Below are positions 7,686 through 20,611 of a stretch of 64,000 nt of DNA, piece after piece (within the stretch, counting starts at the first letter, position 1; each line of letters begins with the position of its first letter). Both the position numbers and the translations under genes were made by a program. The stretch is from Planctomycetota bacterium (lineage in GTDB: Bacteria > Planctomycetota > UBA1135): contig SHNF01000009.1 in assembly GCA_004295085.1 (NCBI GenBank), positions 372,001-436,000 of the forward strand, in the 5' to 3' direction. The notes below the pieces were generated by a model, which saw only the letters and a program-made list of their open reading frames with translations, searched no databases and had not been told where the DNA came from.

Positions 7686-8207
7686 ATGAGTCCGCACGAC
7701 GGGCTGCCGACAGCCGAGAAGGAGCCCGCGGAGCCGGATCCGTTCTTCCTCAAGGCCCTGGCGCTGGTGGAGCAGCAGGGCCGAGGCACGGCGGTGGACG
7801 TCGCCTGCGGCCGCGGGCGGCACGCCCTGGAGCTGGCACGGCGCGGCTGGCGCGTAGAGGCGTGGGACCTGAGCACGGTCGCCTTGGAGCAGCTGCGTGC
7901 GGCGGCGGCGCGCGCGCAGCTGCACGTGGACACGCGTGCGCTCGAGCTGACGGCGTCCATGCTGCCGCCGGATCGGCAGTTCGACCTGGTCGTGGTGGTC
8001 AACTTCCTCGACCGCGAGCTGCTGGCCGCGATGCGCCGCCTCGTCGCCGGGCACCTGATCCTCGCGACCTACACCTCGGACTGGCCCGGCGAGCATCCAA
8101 GCCCGCGCTGGAGGCTGCGCCGCGGCGAGCTGGCGGCCGGCCTTCCCGGCTTCCAGACGCGCCTGTACGAAGAGCAGGGCGGCCGCGCCGGCCTGCTGTG
8201 CCGGTGA
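7686..8207 (+). CDS. Class I SAM-dependent methyltransferase, TehB/UbiE-like
   Basis: The 173-residue protein carries motif I of class I methyltransferases (AVDVACGRGRHALELARRGW, about residues 36-55), an acidic residue at the end of strand 2 (VEAWDLS) and motif IV-like FDLVVVVNFLDRELL. The arrangement matches short TehB/tellurite-resistance-type methyltransferases, which act on small molecules. The substrate is unknown. It is 13 bases downstream of the PIN gene on the same strand, but the link is probably positional. Confidence 0.75.
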   Translation: MSPHDGLPTAEKEPAEPDPFFLKALALVEQQGRGTAVDVACGRGRHALELARRGWRVEAWDLSTVALEQLRAAAARAQLHVDTRALELTASMLPPDRQFDLVVVVNFLDRELLAAMRRLVAGHLILATYTSDWPGEHPSPRWRLRRGELAAGLPGFQTRLYEEQGGRAGLLCR

Positions 8208-8233
8208 CGGGCACGGGCCCTGGCGCCGGATGG

Positions 8234-8259
8234 CTTCCAGGTTTCCGGAAACCTGGAAG
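8234..8259. repeat. 26-base perfect palindrome (REP-like, copy A)
   Basis: Two 13-base arms (CTTCCAGGTTTCC and its exact complement) meet with no spacer between the methyltransferase and the GH13 gene. The right arm and its flank (GGAAACCTGGAAG, then GCGCGGGAC) resemble the right part of the hairpin at 14549-14572 and its flank (GGAAAAGTGGAAG, then TGCGGGAC). This suggests two members of one dispersed REP-like family. As RNA it would form a long hairpin and could also end or protect transcripts. Confidence 0.65.
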
Positions 8260-8310
8260 TGTCGGCGCGGGACAGGATTCCGTCCAGGGTTAGAATCCGG
8301 CTGCGCACTC

Positions 8311-10494
8311 ATGCCCAGGCCGCTTTCCATTCGCCTTGGCGTTCCCCCGGCGCTCGCCGCGATCCTCGCCTGCCCTCTGGCAGCGCAGGCACATTGGAAG
8401 CCGCCGGAGCCGCGTGCGCGTTTCGACTATTACGCGATCCAGGTGCAGAACTGGCATCCGCAGCTGCGGGTGAGGCTGACGCAGCAGTCCGGCACCGGCG
8501 CCGACCTGTACCTGCGCAAGAACGCGCCGCCGACCCGGGGCGTCTACGACTTCCGCGACGCCACCCCGGGCACCAGCAACGAGGAAATCGTGGTCAACGG
8601 GTTGGCGTCGCCGGTGCTGACCAGCGGCACCTGGCACATCGGCGTGTGGCGGCCGGACGGGACGAACTACGACATCGGCTACGCGACCGAGCAGGTGCCG
8701 TCCATCCATGCCGGGATGGGGTCGGCCCTGTACGGGAACCCGAACAACCAGCAGGGCGGCACCGCTTTCCGCGTGTGGGCGCCGTTCGCGTCGCAGGTGT
8801 ACGTGAGCGGTGACTTCGACGGGTGGAGCGGCGGCAACGCCCGCCTGGCCGCCGAGAGCCAAGGCAACTGGTCCCTGGACGTGCGCGCCGTCGGGCCGGG
8901 AACTCGGTACCAGTACGTGATCCACAACGGCGCGCAGGTGCTGTGGCGGAATGATCCGCAGGCCAGGGAAGTCACGAACTCGGTCGGCGACTCGGTGGTG
9001 GTGGACCCGGACGCGTTCGCGTGGCTCGGCAGCGGCTACGGGACTCCGCCATGGAACGACCTGGTCGTGTATGAGATGCACATCGGGACCTTCAACGACT
9101 CCCCGGGAGGCGCGGTCGGCACCTTCGACTCCGCCCGGCTGCGGCTGGATTATCTGGCCGACCTGGGCGTCAACTGCATCGAGCTGATGCCGGTGTGCGA
9201 GTTCGCCGGCGACCATTCGTGGGGATACAACTACGGTCACCCCTTCGCGGTCGAGTCGGCGTACGGGGACGTGGAAGCGTTGAAGGAGCTGGTGGACGGG
9301 GCGCACCTGCGCGGCATCGCGGTGCTCGTGGACGTGATGTACAACCACTGGGGCCCCACCGACATGGACCTGTGGCGCTTCGACGGCTGGTCCGCGGGCC
9401 CCTGGGGCGGGATTTACTTCTACAACGACGACCGCGCGGTCACGGCCTGGGGCGACACCCGGCCGGACTACGGGCGCGGCGAGGTGCGCCAGTACATCCG
9501 CGACAACGCCCTGTACCTGCTCGAGGAGTTCCGGCTGGACGGGCTGCGCTGGGACTCCACCAACAACATCCGCGACCGCAGCAACGGCTTCGGGGGCGAG
9601 ATCCCGGAGGGCTGGTCGCTGATGCAGTGGGTGAACAACGAGATCGACGCCTCCCAGGGCTGGAAGATCTCCGTCGCGGAGGACATGCAGAACAACGAGT
9701 GGATCACGCGCGGCACTGGCGCGGGCGGGGCCGGGTTCGACGCGCAGTGGGATCCCGAGTTCGTGCACCCGGTCCGCAACCAGTGCATCCTCGCGGACGA
9801 CAACCAGCGCGACATGTGGGTGGTGCGCAACGCCGCGGTCCACGCCTACAACGGCAGCGCGTTCCAGCGCGTGGTCTACACCGACAACCACGACGAGTCG
9901 GCCAACGGCAAGACGCGCCTGCCCGAAGCCATCTGGCCCGGCAACGCCGCGAGCTGGTACAGCAAGAAGCGCAGCACGCTGGGCGCGGCGCTGGTGATGA
10001 CGGTGCCGGGGATCCCGTTGATCCTGCAGGGCCAGGAGCTGCTGGAGGACGGCTGGTTCAGCGACCAGGATCCGGTGGACTGGAGCCGGCTGGGCGCTTT
10101 CGGCGGCATCCATGACCTGTACCGCGACCTGATCCGGCTGCGCCGCGACTGGCACGACAACAGCGCCGGCCTGAAAGGGACGAGCATCAACGTCCATCAC
10201 GTCAACAACACGGACAAGGTGATCGGCTACCACCGCTGGGACCAGGGCGGGCCCGGCGACGACGTCATCGTGGTGCTGAACTGGGCCAATCGCGGCTACA
10301 CCGGCTACAACCTCGGCTTCCCGCGCGGCGGCACCTGGTTCGTGCGTTTCAACAGCGACTGGAACGGATACGACGCCGGCTTCGGCAGCTGGAATTCATA
10401 CACCACCACGGCCGTCAGCGGGCCCAGGGACGGCATGGGCTACAACGCCGACATCGGCATCGGACCATACACCGCCGTCATCCTGTCGCAGTGA
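8311..10494 (+). CDS. Secreted GH13 alpha-glucan enzyme, glycogen branching enzyme-like
   Basis: Starting at the ATG at 8311, the protein has 727 residues and a signal peptide ending near AAQAHW. Domains in order: a PPC-like beta domain (about 28-125), a CBM48 domain (about 135-235, FRVWAPFASQVYVSGDFDGW), a GH13 barrel (about 245-620) and a C-terminal beta domain. The catalytic residues are present: Asp415 in LRWDSTNNI, Glu457 in ISVAEDM and Asp528 in VYTDNHDES, with DVMYNHWG as region I. CBM48 plus barrel is the GlgB layout, yet GlgB is cytoplasmic; here a signal peptide and PPC-like domain point to action on external alpha-glucans. TAGAAT at 8291-8296 may be the -10 box. Confidence 0.85.
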   Translation: MPRPLSIRLGVPPALAAILACPLAAQAHWKPPEPRARFDYYAIQVQNWHPQLRVRLTQQSGTGADLYLRKNAPPTRGVYDFRDATPGTSNEEIVVNGLASPVLTSGTWHIGVWRPDGTNYDIGYATEQVPSIHAGMGSALYGNPNNQQGGTAFRVWAPFASQVYVSGDFDGWSGGNARLAAESQGNWSLDVRAVGPGTRYQYVIHNGAQVLWRNDPQAREVTNSVGDSVVVDPDAFAWLGSGYGTPPWNDLVVYEMHIGTFNDSPGGAVGTFDSARLRLDYLADLGVNCIELMPVCEFAGDHSWGYNYGHPFAVESAYGDVEALKELVDGAHLRGIAVLVDVMYNHWGPTDMDLWRFDGWSAGPWGGIYFYNDDRAVTAWGDTRPDYGRGEVRQYIRDNALYLLEEFRLDGLRWDSTNNIRDRSNGFGGEIPEGWSLMQWVNNEIDASQGWKISVAEDMQNNEWITRGTGAGGAGFDAQWDPEFVHPVRNQCILADDNQRDMWVVRNAAVHAYNGSAFQRVVYTDNHDESANGKTRLPEAIWPGNAASWYSKKRSTLGAALVMTVPGIPLILQGQELLEDGWFSDQDPVDWSRLGAFGGIHDLYRDLIRLRRDWHDNSAGLKGTSINVHHVNNTDKVIGYHRWDQGGPGDDVIVVLNWANRGYTGYNLGFPRGGTWFVRFNSDWNGYDAGFGSWNSYTTTAVSGPRDGMGYNADIGIGPYTAVILSQ

Positions 10495-10505
10495 GGCCAG
10501 CTCCC

Positions 10506-11546
10506 ATGCGCAATCTTCCCCTGGCACTGTTGTTCGCCATCGCGCCGGCCGTGCCGGCGCAGGTGTTCGAGACCATCTCGACCGAGACCTTCGAGTACCC
10601 GGCCGGAACGCCGCTGGGCGCGCTCGCCGGCGGCTTCGGCTGGGCCTTCGAGTGGTACTCGGGAGCCACCGGCGGCAACGCCCTGGTCACGGCTCCGGGC
10701 CTGGACGGCGCCGGGCTGCGCGCCAGCAGCGCCGTGGACAACGGCGGCTCGTGGCGCGCGCTCCAGCTCGACGGCTTCGACGTGATCACCGACTTCGGCC
10801 AGATCGGCAAGGACGGCACCGCCGTGTTCGTGAGCTTCTGGTGCCAGCGCGCCGCCGGCAGCGACGACGACTACGGCGGGCTGAGCCTGTACATCCGCTT
10901 CGGCGGCGAGCAGCTGTTCCTGGGCAGCCCCAGCTTCACGCAGGAGTGGGGACTGCACGACATCCTCTCCGGCGCTGCGCCGGCCACCGTCCCCGGAACC
11001 GACTGCGACAACCTGGCGCGCCTCGTGTACGAGATCACCTTCAACACCGGCGCCGACCGGGTGCGCATGTGGGTGGATCCGCCCGCGCTGTATCCGGTCA
11101 CGCCGCCGGACCTGGACGTGGCGGTCAGCGACTTCCACTTCAACGAGATCCGCATCCAGTCGGGCAACAGCGCCGCCGGCACCGGATTCCACTTCGACGG
11201 CATCGTGATCGACACCCCGGCGTTCCGGCCGGTCCTCGGCGTCAGCAACGCGGCCGCGGGGCAGGTCGCGCACCTCAGCGTCCGCAACTGCTTCCCCGGC
11301 AACCAGGTCGTGATCGCCTACTCGCTCACCGGCGCCGGGCCGACGACCACGCCGCTCGGCAACGTCAGCCTGTCCCCGCCGATCACGCAGCTCGCGCCCG
11401 CGACCGCGGACCAGAACGGCGAGGTTCACCGCAACGTGACCGTTCCCGCCGCACTCGCCGGCCGCACCGTGTGGACGCAGGCGGCCGAGTTCATCACGCC
11501 GGGCTCCGGAACCCTCAGCAACCCGCTGGCCGTCCAGGTCCAGTGA
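10506..11546 (+). CDS. Secreted protein with lectin-like domain and shared C-terminal module (paralogue 1)
   Basis: The 346-residue protein starts at the ATG 11 bases after the GH13 stop; a signal peptide ends near AVPAQV. The central part (about 20-235) looks like a concanavalin/LamG-type beta sandwich (FVSFWCQRAAGSDDDYGGLS, FNEIRIQSGNSAAGTGFHF). The last 105 residues form a separate module (AGQVAHLSVRNCFPGNQVVI to SNPLAVQVQ) that recurs in the next gene and in the sugar dehydrogenase at 27780-29249. It is closely related to the following gene throughout its length, so the pair is a tandem duplication. Function unknown; an extracellular carbohydrate-binding role with the GH13 enzyme is possible. 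Confidence 0.75.
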   Translation: MRNLPLALLFAIAPAVPAQVFETISTETFEYPAGTPLGALAGGFGWAFEWYSGATGGNALVTAPGLDGAGLRASSAVDNGGSWRALQLDGFDVITDFGQIGKDGTAVFVSFWCQRAAGSDDDYGGLSLYIRFGGEQLFLGSPSFTQEWGLHDILSGAAPATVPGTDCDNLARLVYEITFNTGADRVRMWVDPPALYPVTPPDLDVAVSDFHFNEIRIQSGNSAAGTGFHFDGIVIDTPAFRPVLGVSNAAAGQVAHLSVRNCFPGNQVVIAYSLTGAGPTTTPLGNVSLSPPITQLAPATADQNGEVHRNVTVPAALAGRTVWTQAAEFITPGSGTLSNPLAVQVQ

Positions 11547-11566
11547 TTCCTGACTCCCTGCCAACC

Positions 11567-12613
11567 ATGCGCATCCTCCTCACTCCCATCCTGCTGGCCG
11601 CCGCCGCCGCTGCCGCGCCGTCCCAGCAGCTCTACGAAACCATCTCCTCGGAGACCTTCGAGTACGCCGCCGGATCGCCGCTGGGCGCACTCAACGGCGG
11701 GCACGGCTGGAGCGCCGAGTGGTTCTCGGGCGCCACCAACGACAACTGCCTGGTCAGCTCGCCCGGTTTCGACGCCGACGGCGAGAAGGCGACCACGGTC
11801 GTGGACGGCGGCGGCTCGTGGCGCACCATGAGCGTCGCCAGCTACGAGTCGCTGCTGGACAACGGCCTGTTCGGCAAGGACGGCACCACCTTCTGGGTCA
11901 GCTTCTGGTGCCAGCGCACGGCCGGCGGCGACGACGACTACGGCGGACTCAGCCTCTACATCCGTTTCGGGGGCGAGATGCTGTTCATCGGCAGCCCGAG
12001 CTTCACCGAGGAATGGGGCGTCCACGACGTGCGCTTCCATCCGGCTCCGTACACCGTGCCGGGAACCGACTGCGACACCCTGGCGCGGCTGGTGTGCCGT
12101 ATCGACTTCCTCCCGGGCAGCGAGCGCGCGCGCCTCTGGATCGATCCCACGGACCCGCACCCGACCACCACGCCCGACCTCGACGTCCTGCTCGACGACT
12201 TCCGGTTCAACGAGATCCGGCTGCAGTCGGGCAACAGCGTGACCACGACGGGGTTCCACTTCGACGGTGTCGCCATCGACACGCCAGCCTTCCGTCCGAT
12301 CATGAGCGTGGACAACCCGGTCGCCGGACAGGTGGCGCGCCTCAACGTGGTGAACTGCGCTCCCGGCAACAACGTCGTCATCGCCTACTCGATCAACGGT
12401 CCCGGCCCGGTCAACTCGCCCTACGGCACCGTGCACCTCACCCCGCCCATCAACCAGCTCATGCCGATACCGGCCGACGCCCAGGGCGAGGTTCACCTCA
12501 ACGTGACCGTTCCTCCCGGCTTGTCCGGCCGTACCGTCTGGGCCCAATCCCTGGAGGTCACCGGCCCCGGCGCCGGCAACCTGAGCAACCCGCTGGCCGT
12601 CAGCATCCAGTAG
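11567..12613 (+). CDS. Secreted protein with lectin-like domain and shared C-terminal module (paralogue 2)
   Basis: The 348-residue protein begins 20 bases after paralogue 1 and matches it in order and motifs: signal peptide, ISSETFEYAAGSPLGALNGG, FWVSFWCQRTAGGDDDYGGL, FNEIRLQSGNSVTTTGFHF and the closing SNPLAVSIQ. The conserved cores and differing loops suggest an older duplication rather than a recent copy. It is convergent with the S15-type hydrolase; no clear terminator hairpin was seen in the 34-base gap. No catalytic residues were recognised. Confidence 0.75.
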   Translation: MRILLTPILLAAAAAAAPSQQLYETISSETFEYAAGSPLGALNGGHGWSAEWFSGATNDNCLVSSPGFDADGEKATTVVDGGGSWRTMSVASYESLLDNGLFGKDGTTFWVSFWCQRTAGGDDDYGGLSLYIRFGGEMLFIGSPSFTEEWGVHDVRFHPAPYTVPGTDCDTLARLVCRIDFLPGSERARLWIDPTDPHPTTTPDLDVLLDDFRFNEIRLQSGNSVTTTGFHFDGVAIDTPAFRPIMSVDNPVAGQVARLNVVNCAPGNNVVIAYSINGPGPVNSPYGTVHLTPPINQLMPIPADAQGEVHLNVTVPPGLSGRTVWAQSLEVTGPGAGNLSNPLAVSIQ

Positions 12614-12647
12614 ACGGCCGCCCGCCTCCCCGTGCGCGCGTTCCGCT

Positions 12648-14519
<1,872 letters not shown>

Positions 14520-14548
14520 GGTGGCGGCAGGGTGGATCCCTTAATCAT

Positions 14549-14572
14549 TTCCACATTTGCGGAAAAGTGGAA
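14549..14572. repeat. Imperfect hairpin (REP-like, copy B)
   Basis: Arms TTCCACATTT (14549-14558) and AAAAGTGGAA (14563-14572) pair with one A-A mismatch around the loop GCGG. The right arm and flank resemble those of the palindrome at 8234-8259. It lies in the divergent intergenic region between the S15 hydrolase and S9 peptidase genes, upstream of the latter's candidate promoter. Confidence 0.55.
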
Positions 14573-14631
14573 GCGCCTGCGGGACGGCCGATCCCTTGTG
14601 GCGGAGACGCCTCCCGCCGGTGCAGGCCTGC

Positions 14632-14637
14632 TATCCT
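14632..14637 (+). promoter_or_regulatory. TATCCT -10-like element of the S9 peptidase gene
   Basis: GCTATCCTGCC lies 28 bases before the ATG at 14666, matching the hexamer placed upstream of other genes in the window. No good -35 was identified. Confidence 0.4.
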
Positions 14638-14665
14638 GCCGCGGCATTCTCCTGCAAGGACGCCC

Positions 14666-16689
<2,024 letters not shown>

Positions 16690-16693
<4 letters not shown>

Positions 16694-17706
16694 TCGCGCT
16701 CCGCGCCGACCATCCCGCCGCCCTCGTGCTGGCTGATCCGGACGCGCGCGGGCAGGAACATGTTGATGATCTCGGCGTTGGTCCGCGCGTGCGAGCTCGG
16801 CGCCTGCGTGCGGAAACGGCCGCCGGCCAGCGCCACCGGCAGGAGGAGCTGATCGGCCAGGTGCACGCCCACCGGCGCGTTCGAGTCCAGGTACGCGCGC
16901 GCCTCGGCGCAGGCCTCGGACGCCACCGTCTCCGCCGGCTTGCCCTTCCTGCCGAAGCCGCTGACCACCTCGGCGACGTTCGCGCACTCGATGGTGAGCG
17001 TGAGCACGTTTCCGGGGCCGGTCGCGGTGTCGAGCTCGGCCAGGCTCAGATCCTGCGGCCTCAGGCCCAGCCCGAGCCGCGTCACCTGCAGCTCGCGCTC
17101 GGCCACGTGCCGCGGCAGATTCGCGACCAGCGCGTGGGCGGTGATCCGCCGCAGCTCGCCCTGCTCCAGCAGCTCGAGCCGCTTCCAGGAGCGGACCGGT
17201 TCGACCCGCGCGCGCATGCGTCCGCCGCCGGCGGGATAGAAGCCCGGCCGGTCGAGGATGAGGTCTGCATTGGCGCCCATGCGGCGCAGGAGCGGCAGGA
17301 ACGCGCGCTCCAGGAACTCGAAGGTCGGCGCTTGAGGGTTGTGGGTGCCGCCGCGGAGGATCAGGCTCGATGGCGCATCCGCCTGCAGCAGCGCCGGCAG
17401 CACGGTCTGGAGCACGAGCGTGGTGCTTCCGGCGCTGCCCACCTCGAAATCGAAGTGCCCGGCGCGGATCCCGGCGGGCCGGAACAGCAGCTCCTGCGCG
17501 CCGAGCTCGGCGCCAGTGGCCTGGGCCTGGCCGACCTCGGCGGCCGCGCGCACGGCCGCCAGGTGCTGGCGCTGCAGGCCCGGCCGCTCGCGCCTGGCGC
17601 GGATGCGGCGTAATCGGAAGGGCGTGCCCGTGCACAGGGACAGCGCCAGCGCCGTGCGCAGGATCTGCCCACCGCCTTCCCCCTGCGCGCCGTCGATCTC
17701 GATTAT
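16690..17706 (-). CDS. rtcA: RNA 3'-terminal phosphate cyclase, with apparent ATA start
   Basis: The 338-residue protein matches RtcA over its whole length: IIEIDGAQGEGGGQILRTAL at the N-terminus, LILRGGTHNPQAPTFEFLER, and ISQHEGGG with the catalytic His near the C-terminus. RtcA uses ATP to convert RNA 3'-phosphate to 2',3'-cyclic phosphate. The frame has no ATG, GTG or TTG at the expected start. The codon aligned with the usual initiator Met is ATA, inside ATAA, where the last two bases and A belong to the TAA stop of the upstream peptidase gene. A single G-to-A change in an ATGA overlap would explain it. Starting downstream at a canonical codon would delete the conserved N-terminal motif. 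No rtcB or rtcR is visible. Confidence 0.88.
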
Positions 17707-20594
17707 GGAAGCCTGGCCTCGCTCTTCTCGCTCTTCTCGAACATCTGGTCCACGGGCACGATCGTGATGTTGGCGGCGATGATGTTGAGCGGCCAGGACG
17801 CGATCGCCTGATCCTCGTCCAGGATCTCCTGCGGCTTGGGCGCAGGATACGTGATGGGGCTGGGCGCCCCGCCGGCCAGCTTCTGCTTCATCTCGTCGGC
17901 GTGCTCGGTGACCATGGCGATGACCAGGTTCTCGGTCTGCAGGTGCTTGCGGATGGCGGCGTTCACCTCGTCCAGGGTGATCGCGTCCAGCATGCGGCGG
18001 AAACGCTGCAGGTGCGGCTCGTCCAGCCCGTAGAAACGGTCGTCCACGGCGTAGCCCAGGCGCTCGGCGGTGGTGGGCGCGAAGTGCAGGATGTACTTGC
18101 GCAGGAAGTTGCGCGTGAACTCGAACTGCTCCGCGGTCAGGCCGTTCTGGCGCAGCAGGTCCACCTCGCGCAGGGCCGCGCGCAGGGCGAACAGCGCCTG
18201 CTCCTCCGGCAGCGGCCGGATCCAGACCTCGAACATCTGCCGGCGGCGGCCGACGCCGGTGGGCGGCTTGTCGCGCCGCCCGCCGTTGGGGTAGGCCTCG
18301 ATGTAGCTGTAGTCGCCGTAGTTGAGCCCGCGGGCGGCGCGGATCACCTGGTACAGGTGGCTGGAGGAGTTGCGGTGCTCGCCCAGCCAGGAGTTGGCGA
18401 TCCACAGCGCGTAGAACTCGCGGCTGCCGCGCTGCAGGTCGACGGGATAGCCGAAGCTGATGGCCGTGGACGGTCCCGGCTTCTGCACCAGCAGCACCTG
18501 GCGTCCCTGGATCGGGGCCGGAGCGGGCGCGGGCGGCGCGGCGGGGACGCCTTCGGGCAGGCGGCCGAGATCGGCGGCCAGGCGCCGCGGCAGATCCTCG
18601 GGAAAAGCGCCGCCCAGCGCGATCACCAGGTTGTCGCGCGTGAAGTGGCCCGCCCAGAAGCTGCGCACGTCGTCCAGCGTGATGGCGCGCAGGGACTCCA
18701 CCGTGCCGCCCTCGATGTGGGCGTACGGCGTGCCGCGGAACACCCGCCAGACCAGGGCCGCCTTGCCCAGCTCCTCGTCCGAGGAATAGCGCAGCTCGTT
18801 CTCGATGGAGCTGATCGCCTGGTCGCGCAGGCGCTCGAAGTCGTCCTCGCGGAAGCCGGGATTGACGACCGCGTCCACCAGCAGGCCGTAGAACGCGCCG
18901 ACCTTGTCGCGGTGCACCACTCCGGAGACGACCGTCTGCTCCTTGTCCACGGAGACGCCGTAGCCGGCCGCCAGCGGGAACAGCTTCTCCAGGATCTGGT
19001 CGTAGCTGCGCGTCCTGGTGCCGCCTTCGCTGATCATGGCGCCGGTCAGCTCGGCCAGCCCCTCCTTGCCCGGCGGATCGCTCTGGCTGCCGGCCTTGAA
19101 CCACAGCTTGAAGCTGACGTTGGGATCCTGCGCCACCGGCAGCAGCACCGGCTCGGCGGCGCCGGCCGGCGGCGCCGGCAGCGGCTCGTCCCTGGCGTGC
19201 AGCACCGCCACCGTGCTGGTCTCGGGCCGGAGGAAGCGCTGCGCGGCCTTCTGCACGTCCGCCGGCGTCACCTGGTCCAGCGTGACGTACATCTGGTCCA
19301 CCGCCGCCACGTCCCCGGTGATGGCGATGAGCCGCGCCAGGCTCTCGCACACGTGCGTCGGCGTGGTCAGGCCCGTGAGGAAGTCGTATTTCGCGTTCGA
19401 GCGCACTGCGTCCAGGCGTTCCTGCGCGACGCCGTCGCGCTGCAGCTCCTCCACCGCGCGCCACACCTCGACCTCGATGGCGGCGACGTCGGCCGGGTCC
19501 TTCACCATGGCCAGGACGCCCCACAGGCCGGGGTCGCGCGTCATGTCGAAGCTGGCGAACAGGCTCTCGGCGCGCTGCTCGTCCAGCACAAGCTTCTTGT
19601 ACAGGGGCGAAGTCTCGCCGAACACCAGGTCGCCCAGCAGCAGCCCGGCCAGCATGCCGCCGTCGCCGGGGGTCAGGCGCTCGCCCTTCCAGGTCACCGC
19701 CAGGACCGGCAGCGTCTGGCCGTCGAAGGCGACGTCCACGCGCCGCGGTGCGGTCTGCGGCGGCTCCACGGGGACCTCCGGCGCCTGGTAGCCCTTCTGC
19801 CAGCCGCCGTACTCCTTGCGGATCATCTCCAGGGTCGCCTTGGGGTCGATGTCGCCCGCCACCAGGATCACGACGTTCTCGGGCCGGTAGAAGCGCCGGA
19901 AGAACCCGAGCGAGTACTCGTAGTGCTCCGGCATGGCCTGGATGTCCGCCTCGAAGCCGATGGTCGTGTGCTTGTACGTGTGCCGGTCGAAGGCGGTGTT
20001 CTGCAGCGCCTCGAACAGCACCTCGAACGGGTTGGTGCGGCCCTTGCGGTACTCGCCGTACACCGCGCCGGATTCGGTCTTGAACGCGGTCTCGTCGTAC
20101 TTGAGGTTCTGGAAGCGGTCGGCCTCGATGCGCACGACCGTGGGCAGGTCCTCCCTGGCGAAGCCCAGGTGATACGCCGTCAGGTCGTCGCTGGTGAAGG
20201 CGTTGGCGTCGGCGCCGATGCCGTTCACGATGCGGTCGTACTCGGCCCCGGGCAGCTTTTCCGTGCCCCGGAACATCATGTGCTCGAAGAAGTGGGCGAA
20301 GCCGGTGACGCCCGGCTCGACCTCGTCCCGGCTGCCGGTGCGCACGATGCTCCAGTACGCCGCCAGGCCGTTGGCCGGCATCGGGATCATGATCACCTTC
20401 AGGCCGTTCGGCAGCGTCTCGCGCACGACGTCGTACGGGAAGACCTTGGCGCCGGCCGCAGTCGCGCGGCTCGTTTCCATCTTGCTTGCTTGCTCCATCG
20501 GGTTGGAACGGTAGCCGTCGGAGCCGTGGGTGTTGACGCGCACGACGCAGGCGCACAGACCGAGGGCCAGGGCACTCACCAGGGGCTTTCTCAT
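17703..20594 (-). CDS. M16 family zinc metallopeptidase, two-domain-pair (pitrilysin-like) form
   Basis: The 963-residue protein begins with a lipoprotein-like signal (LGLCAC), so it probably acts outside the cytoplasmic membrane. The inverted zinc motif is HFFEH (residues 101-105), with the third ligand Glu181 76 residues downstream, as in M16 enzymes. A second, inactive M16 half starts near residue 480 (VSFKLWFKAGSQSDPPGKEG) and lacks HxxEH. Such proteases degrade short or unfolded peptides in the envelope. The gene follows the OPT peptide transporter by 17 bases, which fits a shared peptide-handling transcript, and it overlaps rtcA by 4 bases. Confidence 0.92.
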   Translation of the reverse strand: MRKPLVSALALGLCACVVRVNTHGSDGYRSNPMEQASKMETSRATAAGAKVFPYDVVRETLPNGLKVIMIPMPANGLAAYWSIVRTGSRDEVEPGVTGFAHFFEHMMFRGTEKLPGAEYDRIVNGIGADANAFTSDDLTAYHLGFAREDLPTVVRIEADRFQNLKYDETAFKTESGAVYGEYRKGRTNPFEVLFEALQNTAFDRHTYKHTTIGFEADIQAMPEHYEYSLGFFRRFYRPENVVILVAGDIDPKATLEMIRKEYGGWQKGYQAPEVPVEPPQTAPRRVDVAFDGQTLPVLAVTWKGERLTPGDGGMLAGLLLGDLVFGETSPLYKKLVLDEQRAESLFASFDMTRDPGLWGVLAMVKDPADVAAIEVEVWRAVEELQRDGVAQERLDAVRSNAKYDFLTGLTTPTHVCESLARLIAITGDVAAVDQMYVTLDQVTPADVQKAAQRFLRPETSTVAVLHARDEPLPAPPAGAAEPVLLPVAQDPNVSFKLWFKAGSQSDPPGKEGLAELTGAMISEGGTRTRSYDQILEKLFPLAAGYGVSVDKEQTVVSGVVHRDKVGAFYGLLVDAVVNPGFREDDFERLRDQAISSIENELRYSSDEELGKAALVWRVFRGTPYAHIEGGTVESLRAITLDDVRSFWAGHFTRDNLVIALGGAFPEDLPRRLAADLGRLPEGVPAAPPAPAPAPIQGRQVLLVQKPGPSTAISFGYPVDLQRGSREFYALWIANSWLGEHRNSSSHLYQVIRAARGLNYGDYSYIEAYPNGGRRDKPPTGVGRRRQMFEVWIRPLPEEQALFALRAALREVDLLRQNGLTAEQFEFTRNFLRKYILHFAPTTAERLGYAVDDRFYGLDEPHLQRFRRMLDAITLDEVNAAIRKHLQTENLVIAMVTEHADEMKQKLAGGAPSPITYPAPKPQEILDEDQAIASWPLNIIAANITIVPVDQMFEKSEKSEARLP

Positions 20595-20611
20595 GGCTGG
20601 AACCCGCTAGT

